Source of the DNA: Pseudomonadota bacterium
GTDB lineage: Bacteria > Desulfobacterota > Binatia > Binatales > Binataceae
Assembly: GCA_021324855.1 (NCBI GenBank)
Contig: JAJPIG010000031.1
Location: forward strand, 62,001-126,000
Reading direction: 5' to 3'
DNA: 64,000 nt
In this document: one piece after another, positions 46,040-54,929 of the stretch
Position numbering within the stretch: the stretch's first letter is position 1
How the letters are laid out: each line of letters opens with the position of its first letter
Translations under genes and position numbers: made by a program
The notes under the pieces: generated by a model
The model's input: only the letters and a program-made list of their open reading frames with translations
The model's database searches: none
What the model was told of the DNA's origin: nothing

Positions 46040-46172
46040 TGCCGAGCCGCCGTGATTCCGGGGGCCATTATTTCTACTCGCCCGTATGAGGCGACGCAAT
46101 CGGGCTTTTTTACCTGCTCAGAGAACCGGTGAAACGGTGCGAGACTATTATAGTTATACCGCGGGCCGGGGC

Positions 46173-46850
46173 TCAGGACGCGCCCGGGGTCCGGACGATA
46201 TCCGCTCCGGACGGAACCTCGAATTTGAACAGCGAGTCGGCCAGCGTCGGATTGTCGCTCCAATCAGTGAATCGAAACGATGTCCTATCACCGACGGCAT
46301 CGGTCAGATCGAGCATCACGAGGTCGAGCGATTTCGGGTCAAGCGCGACCTCAGCCGCGTTGCCACCTTCCTTCGGCACGAGGGTCAGGTGAATCAGGCC
46401 ATCGTTCGGAGCGGAGGGCGTGAACGAGGCCTTGAAGTCCGTCCGCAGGTTGCCGAAGCCGAGCAGGAAGGCGGTTGCACTCGGCGATTTGATGATCTGC
46501 TTCACTGGCGTCTCGATAACCTGGTTGAGGTCAGGCTCGTAGCTGTAGACGATGACGCCGTCGCTCACAATCGTTTCGGTCTCCGGCCCCGCAAACTCCC
46601 ATCGCATCCGACCGGGCTTGAGATAGTAGACGCTGCCGGTGCGATCCTTCTTCATCCCGCCGGGTGAGGTTACCTGTTCCGTGAATTTTGCGTGAAATGA
46701 ATTGGTCACGCGGTAATGATTCTGGATTCTGCTCAGCGTGCTTTCGAGCCGCGTCGAGGGCGCATCGAGACCCGCGCGGCTACAGGGCGTGAATGCGACG
46801 ACGGCGGCGAGCGCCATCGCGACGATCGCTGCGTAACGAGCGATCATCAA
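46173..46850 (-). CDS. lolA: LolA-like outer-membrane lipoprotein carrier
   Basis: A 225-residue periplasmic protein with a signal peptide (MMIARYAAIVAMALAAVVAF, cleavage near CSRAG) and the LolA fold: FHAKFTEQVTSPGG (family F-x-Q), SVYYLKPGRMRWEFAGPE, and VIVYSYEPDLNQVIETPV. LolA ferries lipoproteins from the LolCDE complex to LolB or directly to the outer membrane. The start overlaps the ftsK stop by four bases. A rimO gene follows after 133 bases. The gene confirms a Gram-negative envelope, consistent with the lipobox proteins elsewhere in the window. Confidence 0.88.
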   Translation of the reverse strand: MMIARYAAIVAMALAAVVAFTPCSRAGLDAPSTRLESTLSRIQNHYRVTNSFHAKFTEQVTSPGGMKKDRTGSVYYLKPGRMRWEFAGPETETIVSDGVIVYSYEPDLNQVIETPVKQIIKSPSATAFLLGFGNLRTDFKASFTPSAPNDGLIHLTLVPKEGGNAAEVALDPKSLDLVMLDLTDAVGDRTSFRFTDWSDNPTLADSLFKFEVPSGADIVRTPGAS

Positions 46851-49090
46851 CGCAGGCCGCGCACTTCACGCGGGCGCGCGCCGTCCGCGGGCGCGACCAG
46901 TCCCTCGCGCTCCATCTGCTCGACCATCCGCGCCGCGCGATTGTAGCCGATTCGTAGACGCCGCTGGATTCCCGAGATCGACGCCTGTCCGGTTTCCATC
47001 ACGATCCTTACAGCTTCATCGTAAAGCTCGTCGCGCGCGCCGTCGAGATCCTCGCCTGCCTCATCGCTCGGCGCCTTGGTCTCGAGAATCTCCATCCGGT
47101 AATCGGGCGCGCCCTGCGTACGAAGGAAATCGGTCACTTTGCGGATTTCAGCCTCGGAGACGAATGGGCCGTGGAGCCGTACGAGCTTCGCGCTGCCAGG
47201 CGGCATGAACAGCATGTCGCCCGCGCCGAGCAGACGTTCCGCCCCGACCGAATCGAGGATCGTGCGCGAGTCGACACGCGAGGTTACCTGGAACGAGATG
47301 CGCGCGGGCAGGTTGGCCTTGATAAGCCCCGTGATGACGTCGACCGAAGGGCGCTGTGTGGCGAGGATCAGATGGATCCCGGCGGCGCGCGCCTTCTGCG
47401 CGAGTCGCGTGATGTCGCGTTCGACGGTCTTGCCCTCGCTCAGCAGCAGGTCGGCAAGCTCATCGATAACGATCACGATCTTCGGCAATCGATGATGCTC
47501 GGTCGGTTTCGCCTCGTCGCTCGCGCTCTCATCGCCGTCATCGACCGATTGATTCGGCCGCAGCTCGACCACGCGCTCTTTCGAGCTCAACAACTTGTTG
47601 TAGCCGTCGATATTGCGCACGCCGAGGTCGCGCATCATCCGATAGCGGTTCTCCATCTCCTGCGTCGCCCACAACAGCGCGGCCGCCGCCTTGCCGGGAT
47701 CGACGACCACAGGGACCAGCAGATGCGGTATGTGCTCGTAAACCGACAGCTCGAGCATCTTGGGATCGATCAGGATAAAGCGCACGTCGTCGGCCGTCGC
47801 ATTGAACAGAATCGAGGCGAGCATCGTGTGGATCGAGACCGACTTGCCGGTACCCGTCGCGCCGGCGATCAGGAGATGCGGCATGCGGGCGAGGTCTGCC
47901 GCCATCGGACGACCGGCGATATCCTTGCCAAGCGCGATCGTCAGATGGCTCTGAGTCGATTGGAATTCCTCGGCCTCGAGAATCTCGCGCAAATAGACCA
48001 GTTCGCGTTTGCGGTTCGGCACTTCGATGCCCACCACTGCTTCGCCCGGCACCGGAGCCTGAATTCGCACCGTGGCGGCACGCAGCGCCATCGAAAGGTC
48101 GTCCGCGAGATTCACGATCTGGCTGACCTTGATTCCCGAGCCAGGCTCGAACTTGTACATCGTGACGACTGGTCCGGGCTGCACCTCGACCACGCGGCCG
48201 TCGACGCCGAAATCGGCGAGCTTCTGTTCCAGTGTGCGGGCGCTGCGTTCGAGCAGGGCCTCATCGACCTGTGCGTGAAGCACGGGCGGCGAATCAAGCA
48301 GCACGACGGTCGGCAGCTTGTAGCCGTTACGGCTCTTCGGCTGCGGCTTCAGCCGCGCGGGCTTCTCGAGCGTGATCGGACGCTTGAATTCTATCTTGCG
48401 CGGCGCTTCTTTCGCGCCATTCTCATGCGCCGCGCCGTTCGATCTCATCGAGGTAATCCCGCGGTTGCCGGCGAAATCGAATTCGGCGTCCTCCGATAGT
48501 ACGAACTCATTGGAATTCGCGCTCTTGTCGTCGTGGCTCCGAATCGAGCTGAACAGATCGTGCAGCAACTCGGTCGGTGCGCGCTTGAGCATCAGGACGA
48601 GACCACCAATCAACGCCAGGCCGACTGCTAGATAACCGCCGCCGATGTTGAGGTAGGCCACCAGCACCTGCGCTAGGCCGTAGCCGATCACGCCGCCTGC
48701 CTGCGGACCGATGCCTGCAAGCAGCCCGGCGCCGGCGCTGAGCGCGAGGAGAACCATCGCGGCGCCGGGAAGCTGATGACTAAGACGGGAAAAGCCGCTC
48801 GCGCGCCATACTTCGCGCGCAAGGCCAAACGCGAGCACGATAACGAGGATCGACTCGTAGCCGAATGCCGCGACGAGTTCACCCGCCACGGCTTCACCCA
48901 GAGGGCCGCAGAGGTTCGGGCTATAACCGAGAATTTCCGAGGCGAGGCTCAGCGTTGCGAAGGCGGCGAGGCCAGTGAAGACGAGCGCGATCAGCTCGCG
49001 TGCGATCGGTGATTGCGGACTGGATTCCTCGGGCGCCGGCGTGGAGGTTGGAGCCGCCGTCGCGGCCTTCGTCTCAGTGACCTCTTTCAC
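46847..49090 (-). CDS. ftsK: DNA translocase FtsK/SpoIIIE
   Basis: A 747-residue septal DNA pump. About four transmembrane segments lie between residues 33 and 170, followed by a short linker (much shorter than in E. coli) and the motor domain with Walker A GATGTGKS at 410-417 and Walker B IVIVIDELADLL. The C-terminal winged-helix gamma domain (ASISGIQRRLRIGYNRAARMVEQME) reads KOPS-like sequences. It clears chromosome ends through the closing septum. Overlapping ends with rnj upstream and lolA downstream show a single transcript. Confidence 0.94.
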   Translation of the reverse strand: MKEVTETKAATAAPTSTPAPEESSPQSPIARELIALVFTGLAAFATLSLASEILGYSPNLCGPLGEAVAGELVAAFGYESILVIVLAFGLAREVWRASGFSRLSHQLPGAAMVLLALSAGAGLLAGIGPQAGGVIGYGLAQVLVAYLNIGGGYLAVGLALIGGLVLMLKRAPTELLHDLFSSIRSHDDKSANSNEFVLSEDAEFDFAGNRGITSMRSNGAAHENGAKEAPRKIEFKRPITLEKPARLKPQPKSRNGYKLPTVVLLDSPPVLHAQVDEALLERSARTLEQKLADFGVDGRVVEVQPGPVVTMYKFEPGSGIKVSQIVNLADDLSMALRAATVRIQAPVPGEAVVGIEVPNRKRELVYLREILEAEEFQSTQSHLTIALGKDIAGRPMAADLARMPHLLIAGATGTGKSVSIHTMLASILFNATADDVRFILIDPKMLELSVYEHIPHLLVPVVVDPGKAAAALLWATQEMENRYRMMRDLGVRNIDGYNKLLSSKERVVELRPNQSVDDGDESASDEAKPTEHHRLPKIVIVIDELADLLLSEGKTVERDITRLAQKARAAGIHLILATQRPSVDVITGLIKANLPARISFQVTSRVDSRTILDSVGAERLLGAGDMLFMPPGSAKLVRLHGPFVSEAEIRKVTDFLRTQGAPDYRMEILETKAPSDEAGEDLDGARDELYDEAVRIVMETGQASISGIQRRLRIGYNRAARMVEQMEREGLVAPADGARPREVRGLR

Positions 49091-50778
49091 TTCGCGCGCG
49101 ATGGCGTTTCGACCTCCATGACGTGCGGAACGATCAGCGGGCGACGGCCGGTGCTCTCCTGCAGCGCTGTCTCGATCGTACGCACGATCTCCTCGCGCAG
49201 CGCCGGATCGCGCGGCTTGAACGGCGCGCCGATGGCTCCGAGGCGCGCCGCAAGAGCCATGCGAGCGGCGCGGAGTTGCGGCGAGGAGCCATCGCCAGTG
49301 ACGAATCCGCGCGAGATCAGCTCGGGTCCGGCCACCATCTCGCCAGTCGCCGAAACCGCCATCGTCACGATGACGGCGCCGCTGCGCGACAGTATTCGCC
49401 GCTCTTCCACGAGCGCGGGATCCTGGGGTTCGTCACCTTGAAGCATGACGCGCCCGGCGTGAACGCTGATGCCGCGGCGTGCGCGGCCGGATTCGAGCAC
49501 GAGCGAGTCACCATTTTCGAGCAGATAACAGTTGCCGACCGGCACGCCCGCTTCGATCGCGAGTTCCAAATGCCGCTTCAGGTGTCGATACTCCCCGTGG
49601 ATCGGCACGAAATGTCGTGGTTTGACCAGCCGGAGCATGTCGACCAGTTCCTCGCGCGAAGCGTGACCCGAGACATGCACCGGCGCGACGGTTTCGTAAA
49701 CCACCTCCGCGCCCATCCGGTAAAGCGCGTTGATCAGCGTCATGATCGGTCGCTCGTTGCCCGGAATGAAACGCGACGAGAACACCACCGTGTCGCCCGG
49801 ATCGATGCGTACGCGGGGAAACGCATCAGATGCGAGGCGGCTCAAGGCCGAGAGCGGCTCAGCCTGCGATCCGCCGGCGAGGAAAGTCAGATGACGTGGC
49901 GCAAGGAATTCGGCCTCGGCCGCATCGATAAACGTGCCGCTCGGAAAATTCAGCTCGCCCAGCTCGATGCCTAGCCGGACGCTATCGATCATCCGGCGGC
50001 CGAGCGGCACGACCATCCGGCCTGCTTCGCGCGAAAGCTCGACCACCTGCCGGATGCGATGCAGATGCGAGGAGAAGACGGAGAGAAAGAACCTGCCGCG
50101 GCATCGCGCCATCTGTTCGCGCAGCACCGGACGGACCAAGCTTTCCGATCCGGAACGCCCCGGCCGTTCGACATTGGTGGAATCGGAGAGCAGGAGGGCG
50201 ACCCCCTGATTGCCGAGCTCTGCGAATCGCCGCGTGTCAAAACGCTGCCCGTCAACCGGTGCGTCGTCTATTTTGAAGTCACCGCTATGAATGATCATGC
50301 CGGCCGGCGTGCCGATCGCGAGCGCGACTGAGTCGGGGGTCGAATGGGTAACGCGAATCGGTTCGATCTGAAATGGACCCAGCTCGACTTGGTCGCCGGG
50401 CGCGATCGCGTTCAGGGCCGCGTCGCGCGCCAGATGATGCTCGCTGAGTCGGCGGCGCGCGAAGGCGAGAGTCAGTCGCGTGCCGTAGACCGGGACCGGA
50501 AATCGATCGAGCACCTGCGGCAGCGCGCCGATATGATCCTCGTGCGCATGGGTAAGCACGATGCCTACGATCTTGAGCCGAGCCTGTTCGAGATAGCCGA
50601 GATCGGGAACGATTAGTCCCGCGCCGGTGGCGGGACGCTCCGGAAACATCACACCGGCATCGATTAAAAGCGCAGCCTCGCCGTGCTCGACGACGGTGAG
50701 ATTTAAGCCAATCTCGCCAAGTCCGCCCAGCGCGAGAACCTGGACCGAATCAGTCCTGAAGGACCCCGCCGCCATCAC
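49087..50778 (-). CDS. rnj: Ribonuclease J
   Basis: A 563-residue beta-CASP metallo-beta-lactamase ribonuclease. HAHEDH at 77-82 is the zinc motif, GDFKID carries the bridging aspartate, and the beta-CASP part has LLSDSTNVERPG and a late HVSGHA histidine motif. RNase J has endo- and 5'-exonuclease activity in mRNA turnover and rRNA maturation. It is the first gene of the rnj-ftsK-lolA-rimO-dksA block, an order seen in deltaproteobacteria. Its start overlaps nothing, and 164 bases separate it from a divergent gene. Confidence 0.92.
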   Translation of the reverse strand: MMAAGSFRTDSVQVLALGGLGEIGLNLTVVEHGEAALLIDAGVMFPERPATGAGLIVPDLGYLEQARLKIVGIVLTHAHEDHIGALPQVLDRFPVPVYGTRLTLAFARRRLSEHHLARDAALNAIAPGDQVELGPFQIEPIRVTHSTPDSVALAIGTPAGMIIHSGDFKIDDAPVDGQRFDTRRFAELGNQGVALLLSDSTNVERPGRSGSESLVRPVLREQMARCRGRFFLSVFSSHLHRIRQVVELSREAGRMVVPLGRRMIDSVRLGIELGELNFPSGTFIDAAEAEFLAPRHLTFLAGGSQAEPLSALSRLASDAFPRVRIDPGDTVVFSSRFIPGNERPIMTLINALYRMGAEVVYETVAPVHVSGHASREELVDMLRLVKPRHFVPIHGEYRHLKRHLELAIEAGVPVGNCYLLENGDSLVLESGRARRGISVHAGRVMLQGDEPQDPALVEERRILSRSGAVIVTMAVSATGEMVAGPELISRGFVTGDGSSPQLRAARMALAARLGAIGAPFKPRDPALREEIVRTIETALQESTGRRPLIVPHVMEVETPSRAK

Positions 50779-50942
50779 CTGAGCACCTCAACCCCTTAGG
50801 GGATTATATAGGTCGGATTTTGGAGGCGGAAGTTTTCACTTCAAAGATTCTCAGGCATAAGTAGTTTGGTGGTAGATAACTAAAAGGAGTACCTTTGGTA
50901 ACGGTGATTGTCCGCCGGCAGTATTGAGCGCAGGAGTATCGT

Positions 50943-52172
50943 ATGAACACTTCGACAAGAGCTGTCAGCCGCCCGACCGAAGCCGCGCAGGATCGCCGGC
51001 GCGAGAATCTTCGCGATGTCGCTATACGGCTCGCGCCGGAATGTAGCCGACGCTCCGACGAAACGAATCAACTGCGGCGCTTTCCGGAAGCGCTATGGAA
51101 GCAGTTCGTCGATACCGGACTAGCGCGGGCCCTGCAGGCCTCGCGGTGGGGTGGAGGTGAGGTCGAGCTTTGGGAATTCTATTCTGCGCTGATTGAAATC
51201 GCGCGCGCGGAGGGATCGCTCGGCTGGGTGCTCGGAGTGCTCGGGGTGCATCCGTGGCAGACCTCGCTCTATCCGCGCGAAACGCAGGAAGAGATTTGGG
51301 GTGCCGATCCAACCGTTTTCAATTCGTCGTCCTATGCGCCGACCGGCAAAGCCGAGCGCGTGGCCGGCGGATGGCGCCTCAGCGGGCGATGGTCGTTCTC
51401 GACCGGATGCGACCTTTGCCAATGGGTTAACCTTGGTGCGATTCCAGGCATGATCGAAATCGAGGGACAGACGGTGCCTGAGTTCCGCTCCTTTCTGCTC
51501 CCGCGCAAAGACTACAAGATCGACGACAACTGGTTTGTGGCCGGGATGGCCGGCACCGGCAGCAAGGATATTGTCGTCGATAACGCCTTCGTCCCCGAGC
51601 ATCGCAGCCAGTCGCATTGGGATTACACTTTTGGCAAACCGCTGCCCGGATGGGAGATCAATCCGGCACCCCTTTATCGCGTGCCGTGGGCGCTAGTTTT
51701 CAGCTCCGCACTGGTGGCCACGACGCTCGGGGCATCGCGCGGCTTTCTCGATGCTTGGATCGAAGTCAACAAGACCCGAACGGCGGCGTTCGGCGGCTAT
51801 CGCGTGCGCGATGATCCGTTCACGCAGAAACTGCTCGCCGAGGCCGATCACGCGATCGAGAGCGGATGCCTCCTTTTGCGCGCCAACTGTGAAGAGCTGA
51901 TGGACGCCGCGCGCGCCGGCCGGTTCGTCGAGCGGCCGCGGCGCGCAGCCATGCGCTACTACGGGTGTCGTTCTGTCGAGCTCGCGGTGCAGGCGGTGGA
52001 TCGTCTTTACGCATCAAGCAGCGGGCGAATCATCTTTCACAATCATCCACTGCAGAGGCGCTACCAGGACGTCAAGGCGATGATCGGACATGCCTATCTC
52101 AACACTGATCCGCCTGGACGGCTCTTCGGCGCGATGGCGCTGGGCGTGTCGTCTGTAGACTTTACGATCTAG
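50943..52172 (+). CDS. HsaA-like flavin-dependent monooxygenase (acyl-CoA dehydrogenase fold)
   Basis: A 409-residue group-D flavin monooxygenase. The acyl-CoA dehydrogenase fold is clear (VDTGLARALQASRWGGGEVE; ALIEIARAEGSLGWVLG), and the loop GRWSFSTGCDLCQWV plus GMAGTGSKDIVVDNAFVPEHR matches HsaA, the hydroxylase of steroid-ring phenols, and related indole or phenol oxygenases. It needs reduced flavin from a partner (HsaB) not seen here. SD GCAGGAG lies 7 bases before the ATG. Together with the GMC sterol-type oxidase at 10-12 kb it hints at steroid or polycyclic catabolism, but the loci are 38 kb apart. Confidence 0.8.
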   Translation: MNTSTRAVSRPTEAAQDRRRENLRDVAIRLAPECSRRSDETNQLRRFPEALWKQFVDTGLARALQASRWGGGEVELWEFYSALIEIARAEGSLGWVLGVLGVHPWQTSLYPRETQEEIWGADPTVFNSSSYAPTGKAERVAGGWRLSGRWSFSTGCDLCQWVNLGAIPGMIEIEGQTVPEFRSFLLPRKDYKIDDNWFVAGMAGTGSKDIVVDNAFVPEHRSQSHWDYTFGKPLPGWEINPAPLYRVPWALVFSSALVATTLGASRGFLDAWIEVNKTRTAAFGGYRVRDDPFTQKLLAEADHAIESGCLLLRANCEELMDAARAGRFVERPRRAAMRYYGCRSVELAVQAVDRLYASSSGRIIFHNHPLQRRYQDVKAMIGHAYLNTDPPGRLFGAMALGVSSVDFTI

Positions 52173-52242
52173 TTGACAGATGTCGCCGACCCCGCTTGCG
52201 TTCACGATCGGCTGGCGTTAGCTTCATCGCAGGGACACTCCG

Positions 52243-52665
52243 ATGGCAGTTAACAAAGCGATTCTGGTCGGCAGGCTGGGCCGGGATCCCGAAGTGCGTT
52301 ACCTCCCGTCGGGCCAGAGCGTCGCTTCTTTCTCGCTAGCCACAAGCGACAACTACACCGACCGTGGCGGTCAGCGTCAGGAACGTACCGAGTGGCACAA
52401 CATCGTCGTGTTCGGCAAGCAGGCGGAGCTCTGCGGGCAATATCTGAAGAAGGGCCGCGAGGTCTACGTCGAGGGCCGCATCCAGACCCGCCAATACGAA
52501 GCGAAAGACGGCAGCGGAAAACGTTCGCGCACCGAGATCGTCGCGCAGCGCGTGCAGTTCCTCGGGGGACGGCAGGGTGCAGTGGCTGAGCCGGCCGACG
52601 AACCAATCGAGCTGGGCGGCGGCGATACGGTCGCGCCGATCGATGATGAAGATATTCCATTCTAG
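52243..52665 (+). CDS. ssb: Single-stranded DNA-binding protein
   Basis: A 140-residue SSB with one OB fold: [32 protein letters not shown], then [23 protein letters not shown] and [19 protein letters not shown] short linker leads to the acidic tip DDEDIPF used for binding repair and replication partners. It works as a homotetramer coating ssDNA. The gene stands alone, 70 bases after the HsaA-like gene. Confidence 0.95.
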   Translation: MAVNKAILVGRLGRDPEVRYLPSGQSVASFSLATSDNYTDRGGQRQERTEWHNIVVFGKQAELCGQYLKKGREVYVEGRIQTRQYEAKDGSGKRSRTEIVAQRVQFLGGRQGAVAEPADEPIELGGGDTVAPIDDEDIPF

Positions 52666-53164
52666 CGAGTCCGCGTCGCGCGGAGCTGGTGGCGTCCCTG
52701 CAACATGTGTAACGGTATAGCTGCAGCCGCCTGCCCCTTCGCTTTCAGCATTCGCGCTTCATCTCGCTTTCCCGTTGACAACTCTGAACATCTGATCGCG
52801 CGTACGCGCAATAGAAACCATTTCGATGGGTTTGTTTTTGATGCCGGCTCGAGAGCCGTCAGCTTGCCGTTTCGACAATGAGGTCTGGCATGTGGCCTGC
52901 TCGATGAGGCTTAGGAGGGGAGATATGTACGGGGGGTACGCGGCGGATGGAAGTCAGCGGTCAGCAGGGGATGCGGGATGTCGAGCTTGATATGGCGCGA
53001 CAGAACCGCCGGATGCATCCGGGGAAGGTGCGGAGGATCTTCAATTCGCTGGTGATGTTCCAATCGAGCTACACGCTCGCAACACCACGGCGATCGATCG
53101 ACAGCGAAGCGCAGCGTTACTCGCCCCTCTGCGAGTAACGAATCGCGCAGCTACATAGCGACGA
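52666..53164. other. Intergenic region after ssb
   Basis: About 500 bases with no supported gene. A strong Shine-Dalgarno (AGGAGGGG near 52913-52920) precedes an ATG at 52925 that opens only 21 codons. A hairpin near the right end is listed separately. Confidence 0.35.
53115..53140 (-). terminator. Hairpin downstream of the DUF309 gene
   Basis: A perfect ten-base-pair inverted repeat, CGTTACTCGC at 53115-53124 and GCGAGTAACG at 53131-53140, with a six-base loop. It lies 25 bases past the leftward DUF309 stop. No T-run follows. Confidence 0.45.
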
Positions 53165-53518
53165 CTACCTCACCCGACGCATCGATCTGATGCGCGGCGG
53201 CGGATCAGTGTTTTCTGAGCGGGAAAAGTAATCATCCAGCTCGGTGCGAAGTCTTGCGATAGAAAGGCCGCGATAGCGGTCAGGCGCCGCTTCGAGTTTT
53301 TCCCGTGCTTTCGACCAAACCGCGAGTGCGCCAGTGCGATTGCCGCGTGTCGCATGATGGAGCGCCGCCGCTGTCTGGATCAGCCCCTGATAAAGCCGGC
53401 GCATCTCGCCGGCGCTCGGCTTCCATAACTCCTCCCAAATTTCATGGCATTCGAAGAAGCGGCGCTGATTGAACAACCTCACGCCGCGCACGAAGAGATC
53501 GTCACTGCTACCGGCCAC
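53165..53518 (-). CDS. DUF309 domain protein
   Basis: A 117-residue helical protein of the DUF309 family, recognised by GVRLFNQRRFFECHEIWEELWK (residues 10-31), then LYQGLIQTAAALHHA and LDDYF. The conserved H-E-W-E group lies on paired helices and may form a metal or ligand site, but no function is established for the family. It stands alone, divergent from the MBL-fold gene. Confidence 0.82.
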   Translation of the reverse strand: MAGSSDDLFVRGVRLFNQRRFFECHEIWEELWKPSAGEMRRLYQGLIQTAAALHHATRGNRTGALAVWSKAREKLEAAPDRYRGLSIARLRTELDDYFSRSENTDPPPRIRSMRRVR

Positions 53519-53604
53519 CTAGCGACTCTATCACAGCAGCATTTTGCACTTGACCGCGAAACCGCGATCGGCGTGATATGGGGCGTCATTGCGGGAGGTG
53601 GATC

Positions 53605-54384
53605 ATGGCGCAGGTCGAGGCGAGCAGACTCGTTGCGATGCCGGGTGCGACCGTCACGATGCGCGAGTCGGAGCTGATGGTTGGCGGAGGCGATCGCATG
53701 ATCGACTTGCCTGTCCCGACCTTCGTAATCGAACATCCCAAGGGTCTGGTTTTGTTCGATACCGGATGTAACCCGGCGGTGGCGGTCGATGCGAAGGGCT
53801 ACTGGGGCGGGATCGCCGATTATCTCCAGGTCAAGTTCGCGCCCGAACTGGTGGTCGACGCGCAACTTAAGGCGCACGGCTATCGCCCCGAGGACATCCG
53901 CTACGTCGTCGTTTCGCACCTCCATCTCGATCACGCCGGCGGGCTGGCGCTGTTTCCCAAGGCGCGTTTCTTCATCATGAAGGGCGAGTTGAACTACGCC
54001 TACTGGCCCGAGAAGCGTCATCGCTCCGCCTTCAAGATCAACGATCTGTTGCCGACGCGGCGTTTCGATTGGGTCGAGCTTCCGGGCGACACCGACCTGC
54101 TAGAGGATGGCAGCCTGATCATGATGAGAACGCCGGGGCATACGCCCGGCGAGTCATCGCTGATGGTGCGGATCCGCGGCCATCAACCGCTCGTCCTGAC
54201 CGGCGACACGCTGCATATCCGCCCGCAGTTCAACACGCTGCAGCCGAGCGAGATGGACTACGACAGGGCCGAAGCAAGCGAATCGATCGCGCGGCTGAAG
54301 CGAATCCGCGATCTCAGCGAAGCGCGGATTTGGGTGATGCACGACGCGGAGGACTGGGCGACCTACCCGCATCTGATCGAGTAG
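53605..54384 (+). CDS. MBL-fold metallo-hydrolase, N-acyl homoserine lactonase-like
   Basis: A 260-residue metallo-beta-lactamase-fold enzyme. HLHLDHAGG is the HxHxDH di-zinc motif. GHTPGESS holds the later histidine, LTGDTLHI the bridging aspartate, and WVMHDAEDW the last histidine. The layout, with an N-terminal VPTFVIEHPKGLVLFDTGCNP, matches AiiA-type lactonases and related hydrolases. ATG 53605 is chosen for the strong GGAGGTG just upstream (53594-53600). It could open homoserine or other lactones; no quorum-sensing genes are near. It converges with the CMD gene with one base between the stops. Confidence 0.82.
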   Translation: MAQVEASRLVAMPGATVTMRESELMVGGGDRMIDLPVPTFVIEHPKGLVLFDTGCNPAVAVDAKGYWGGIADYLQVKFAPELVVDAQLKAHGYRPEDIRYVVVSHLHLDHAGGLALFPKARFFIMKGELNYAYWPEKRHRSAFKINDLLPTRRFDWVELPGDTDLLEDGSLIMMRTPGHTPGESSLMVRIRGHQPLVLTGDTLHIRPQFNTLQPSEMDYDRAEASESIARLKRIRDLSEARIWVMHDAEDWATYPHLIE

Positions 54385-54385
54385 C

Positions 54386-54925
54386 TCAGTCGAGCTTGGT
54401 TCCCGGCTCCAGATCAACCTGCATCGGGACCAGCAGGCGCACCACGAGATTGTAGCCGGCCACCAGCATCACCAGTTCCATCAGGATGCGATCGTTGTCG
54501 AGCAGTTCGCGCACCTGGTTGAAGGTGTTGTCGCTGACCTTCACGTCGCGTGTCGCCTCGACCGCGTAACGAATTACCGCGCGTTCGCGATCATCGAACA
54601 GCGGCGAGGTTTCATACTCGCCGAGCGCCGCCAGCTTCTCCGCCGGGATTCCGAGCTTGCGCGCGGCATTCCAATGATGCGTGTACTCGTACTTGGCGTC
54701 GGTCAGGCGTCCGACGGTCATAATCGCAAGTTCGCGAAGTTTCGGATCGAGCGCGGTCTTGAAGCGCAGCTCGCTGCTCCATTCGATGTACTTGCGGAGC
54801 AGGTGGGGCGCGTAGGCCATCGTGCGGAAGATGTTATGGACCTGGCCGCGCTCCTTCGCGATGCGATCGAAGATATCGCGATCGCCCTCCGCGAGATCCT
54901 CGCGATTCAAATAAGGCAGCCGCAT
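54386..54925 (-). CDS. Carboxymuconolactone decarboxylase family protein without cysteines
   Basis: A 179-residue helical protein of the CMD family: VGRLTDAKYEYTHHWNAARKLGIP is the conserved core where AhpD peroxidases have a CxxC pair. This protein has no cysteine at all, so it cannot be an AhpD-like peroxidase and is closer to true decarboxylases of the PcaC type with Glu/His active residues. It starts four bases after the acetolactate synthase stop and is co-transcribed with it and a beta-hydroxyacid dehydrogenase. The substrate is unknown. Confidence 0.8.
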   Translation of the reverse strand: MRLPYLNREDLAEGDRDIFDRIAKERGQVHNIFRTMAYAPHLLRKYIEWSSELRFKTALDPKLRELAIMTVGRLTDAKYEYTHHWNAARKLGIPAEKLAALGEYETSPLFDDRERAVIRYAVEATRDVKVSDNTFNQVRELLDNDRILMELVMLVAGYNLVVRLLVPMQVDLEPGTKLD

Positions 54926-54929
54926 CGCG

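Noticed and set aside
46080-46111. GCCCG/CGGGC hairpin followed by six T on the + strand
   Set aside because: The stem is only five pairs with a 16-base loop and no + strand gene ends here; the region is the leader of leftward rimO.
52925-52990. 21-codon open frame with a strong Shine-Dalgarno after ssb
   Set aside because: The purine-rich run may be chance, the peptide has no features, and no downstream gene would use it as a leader peptide.
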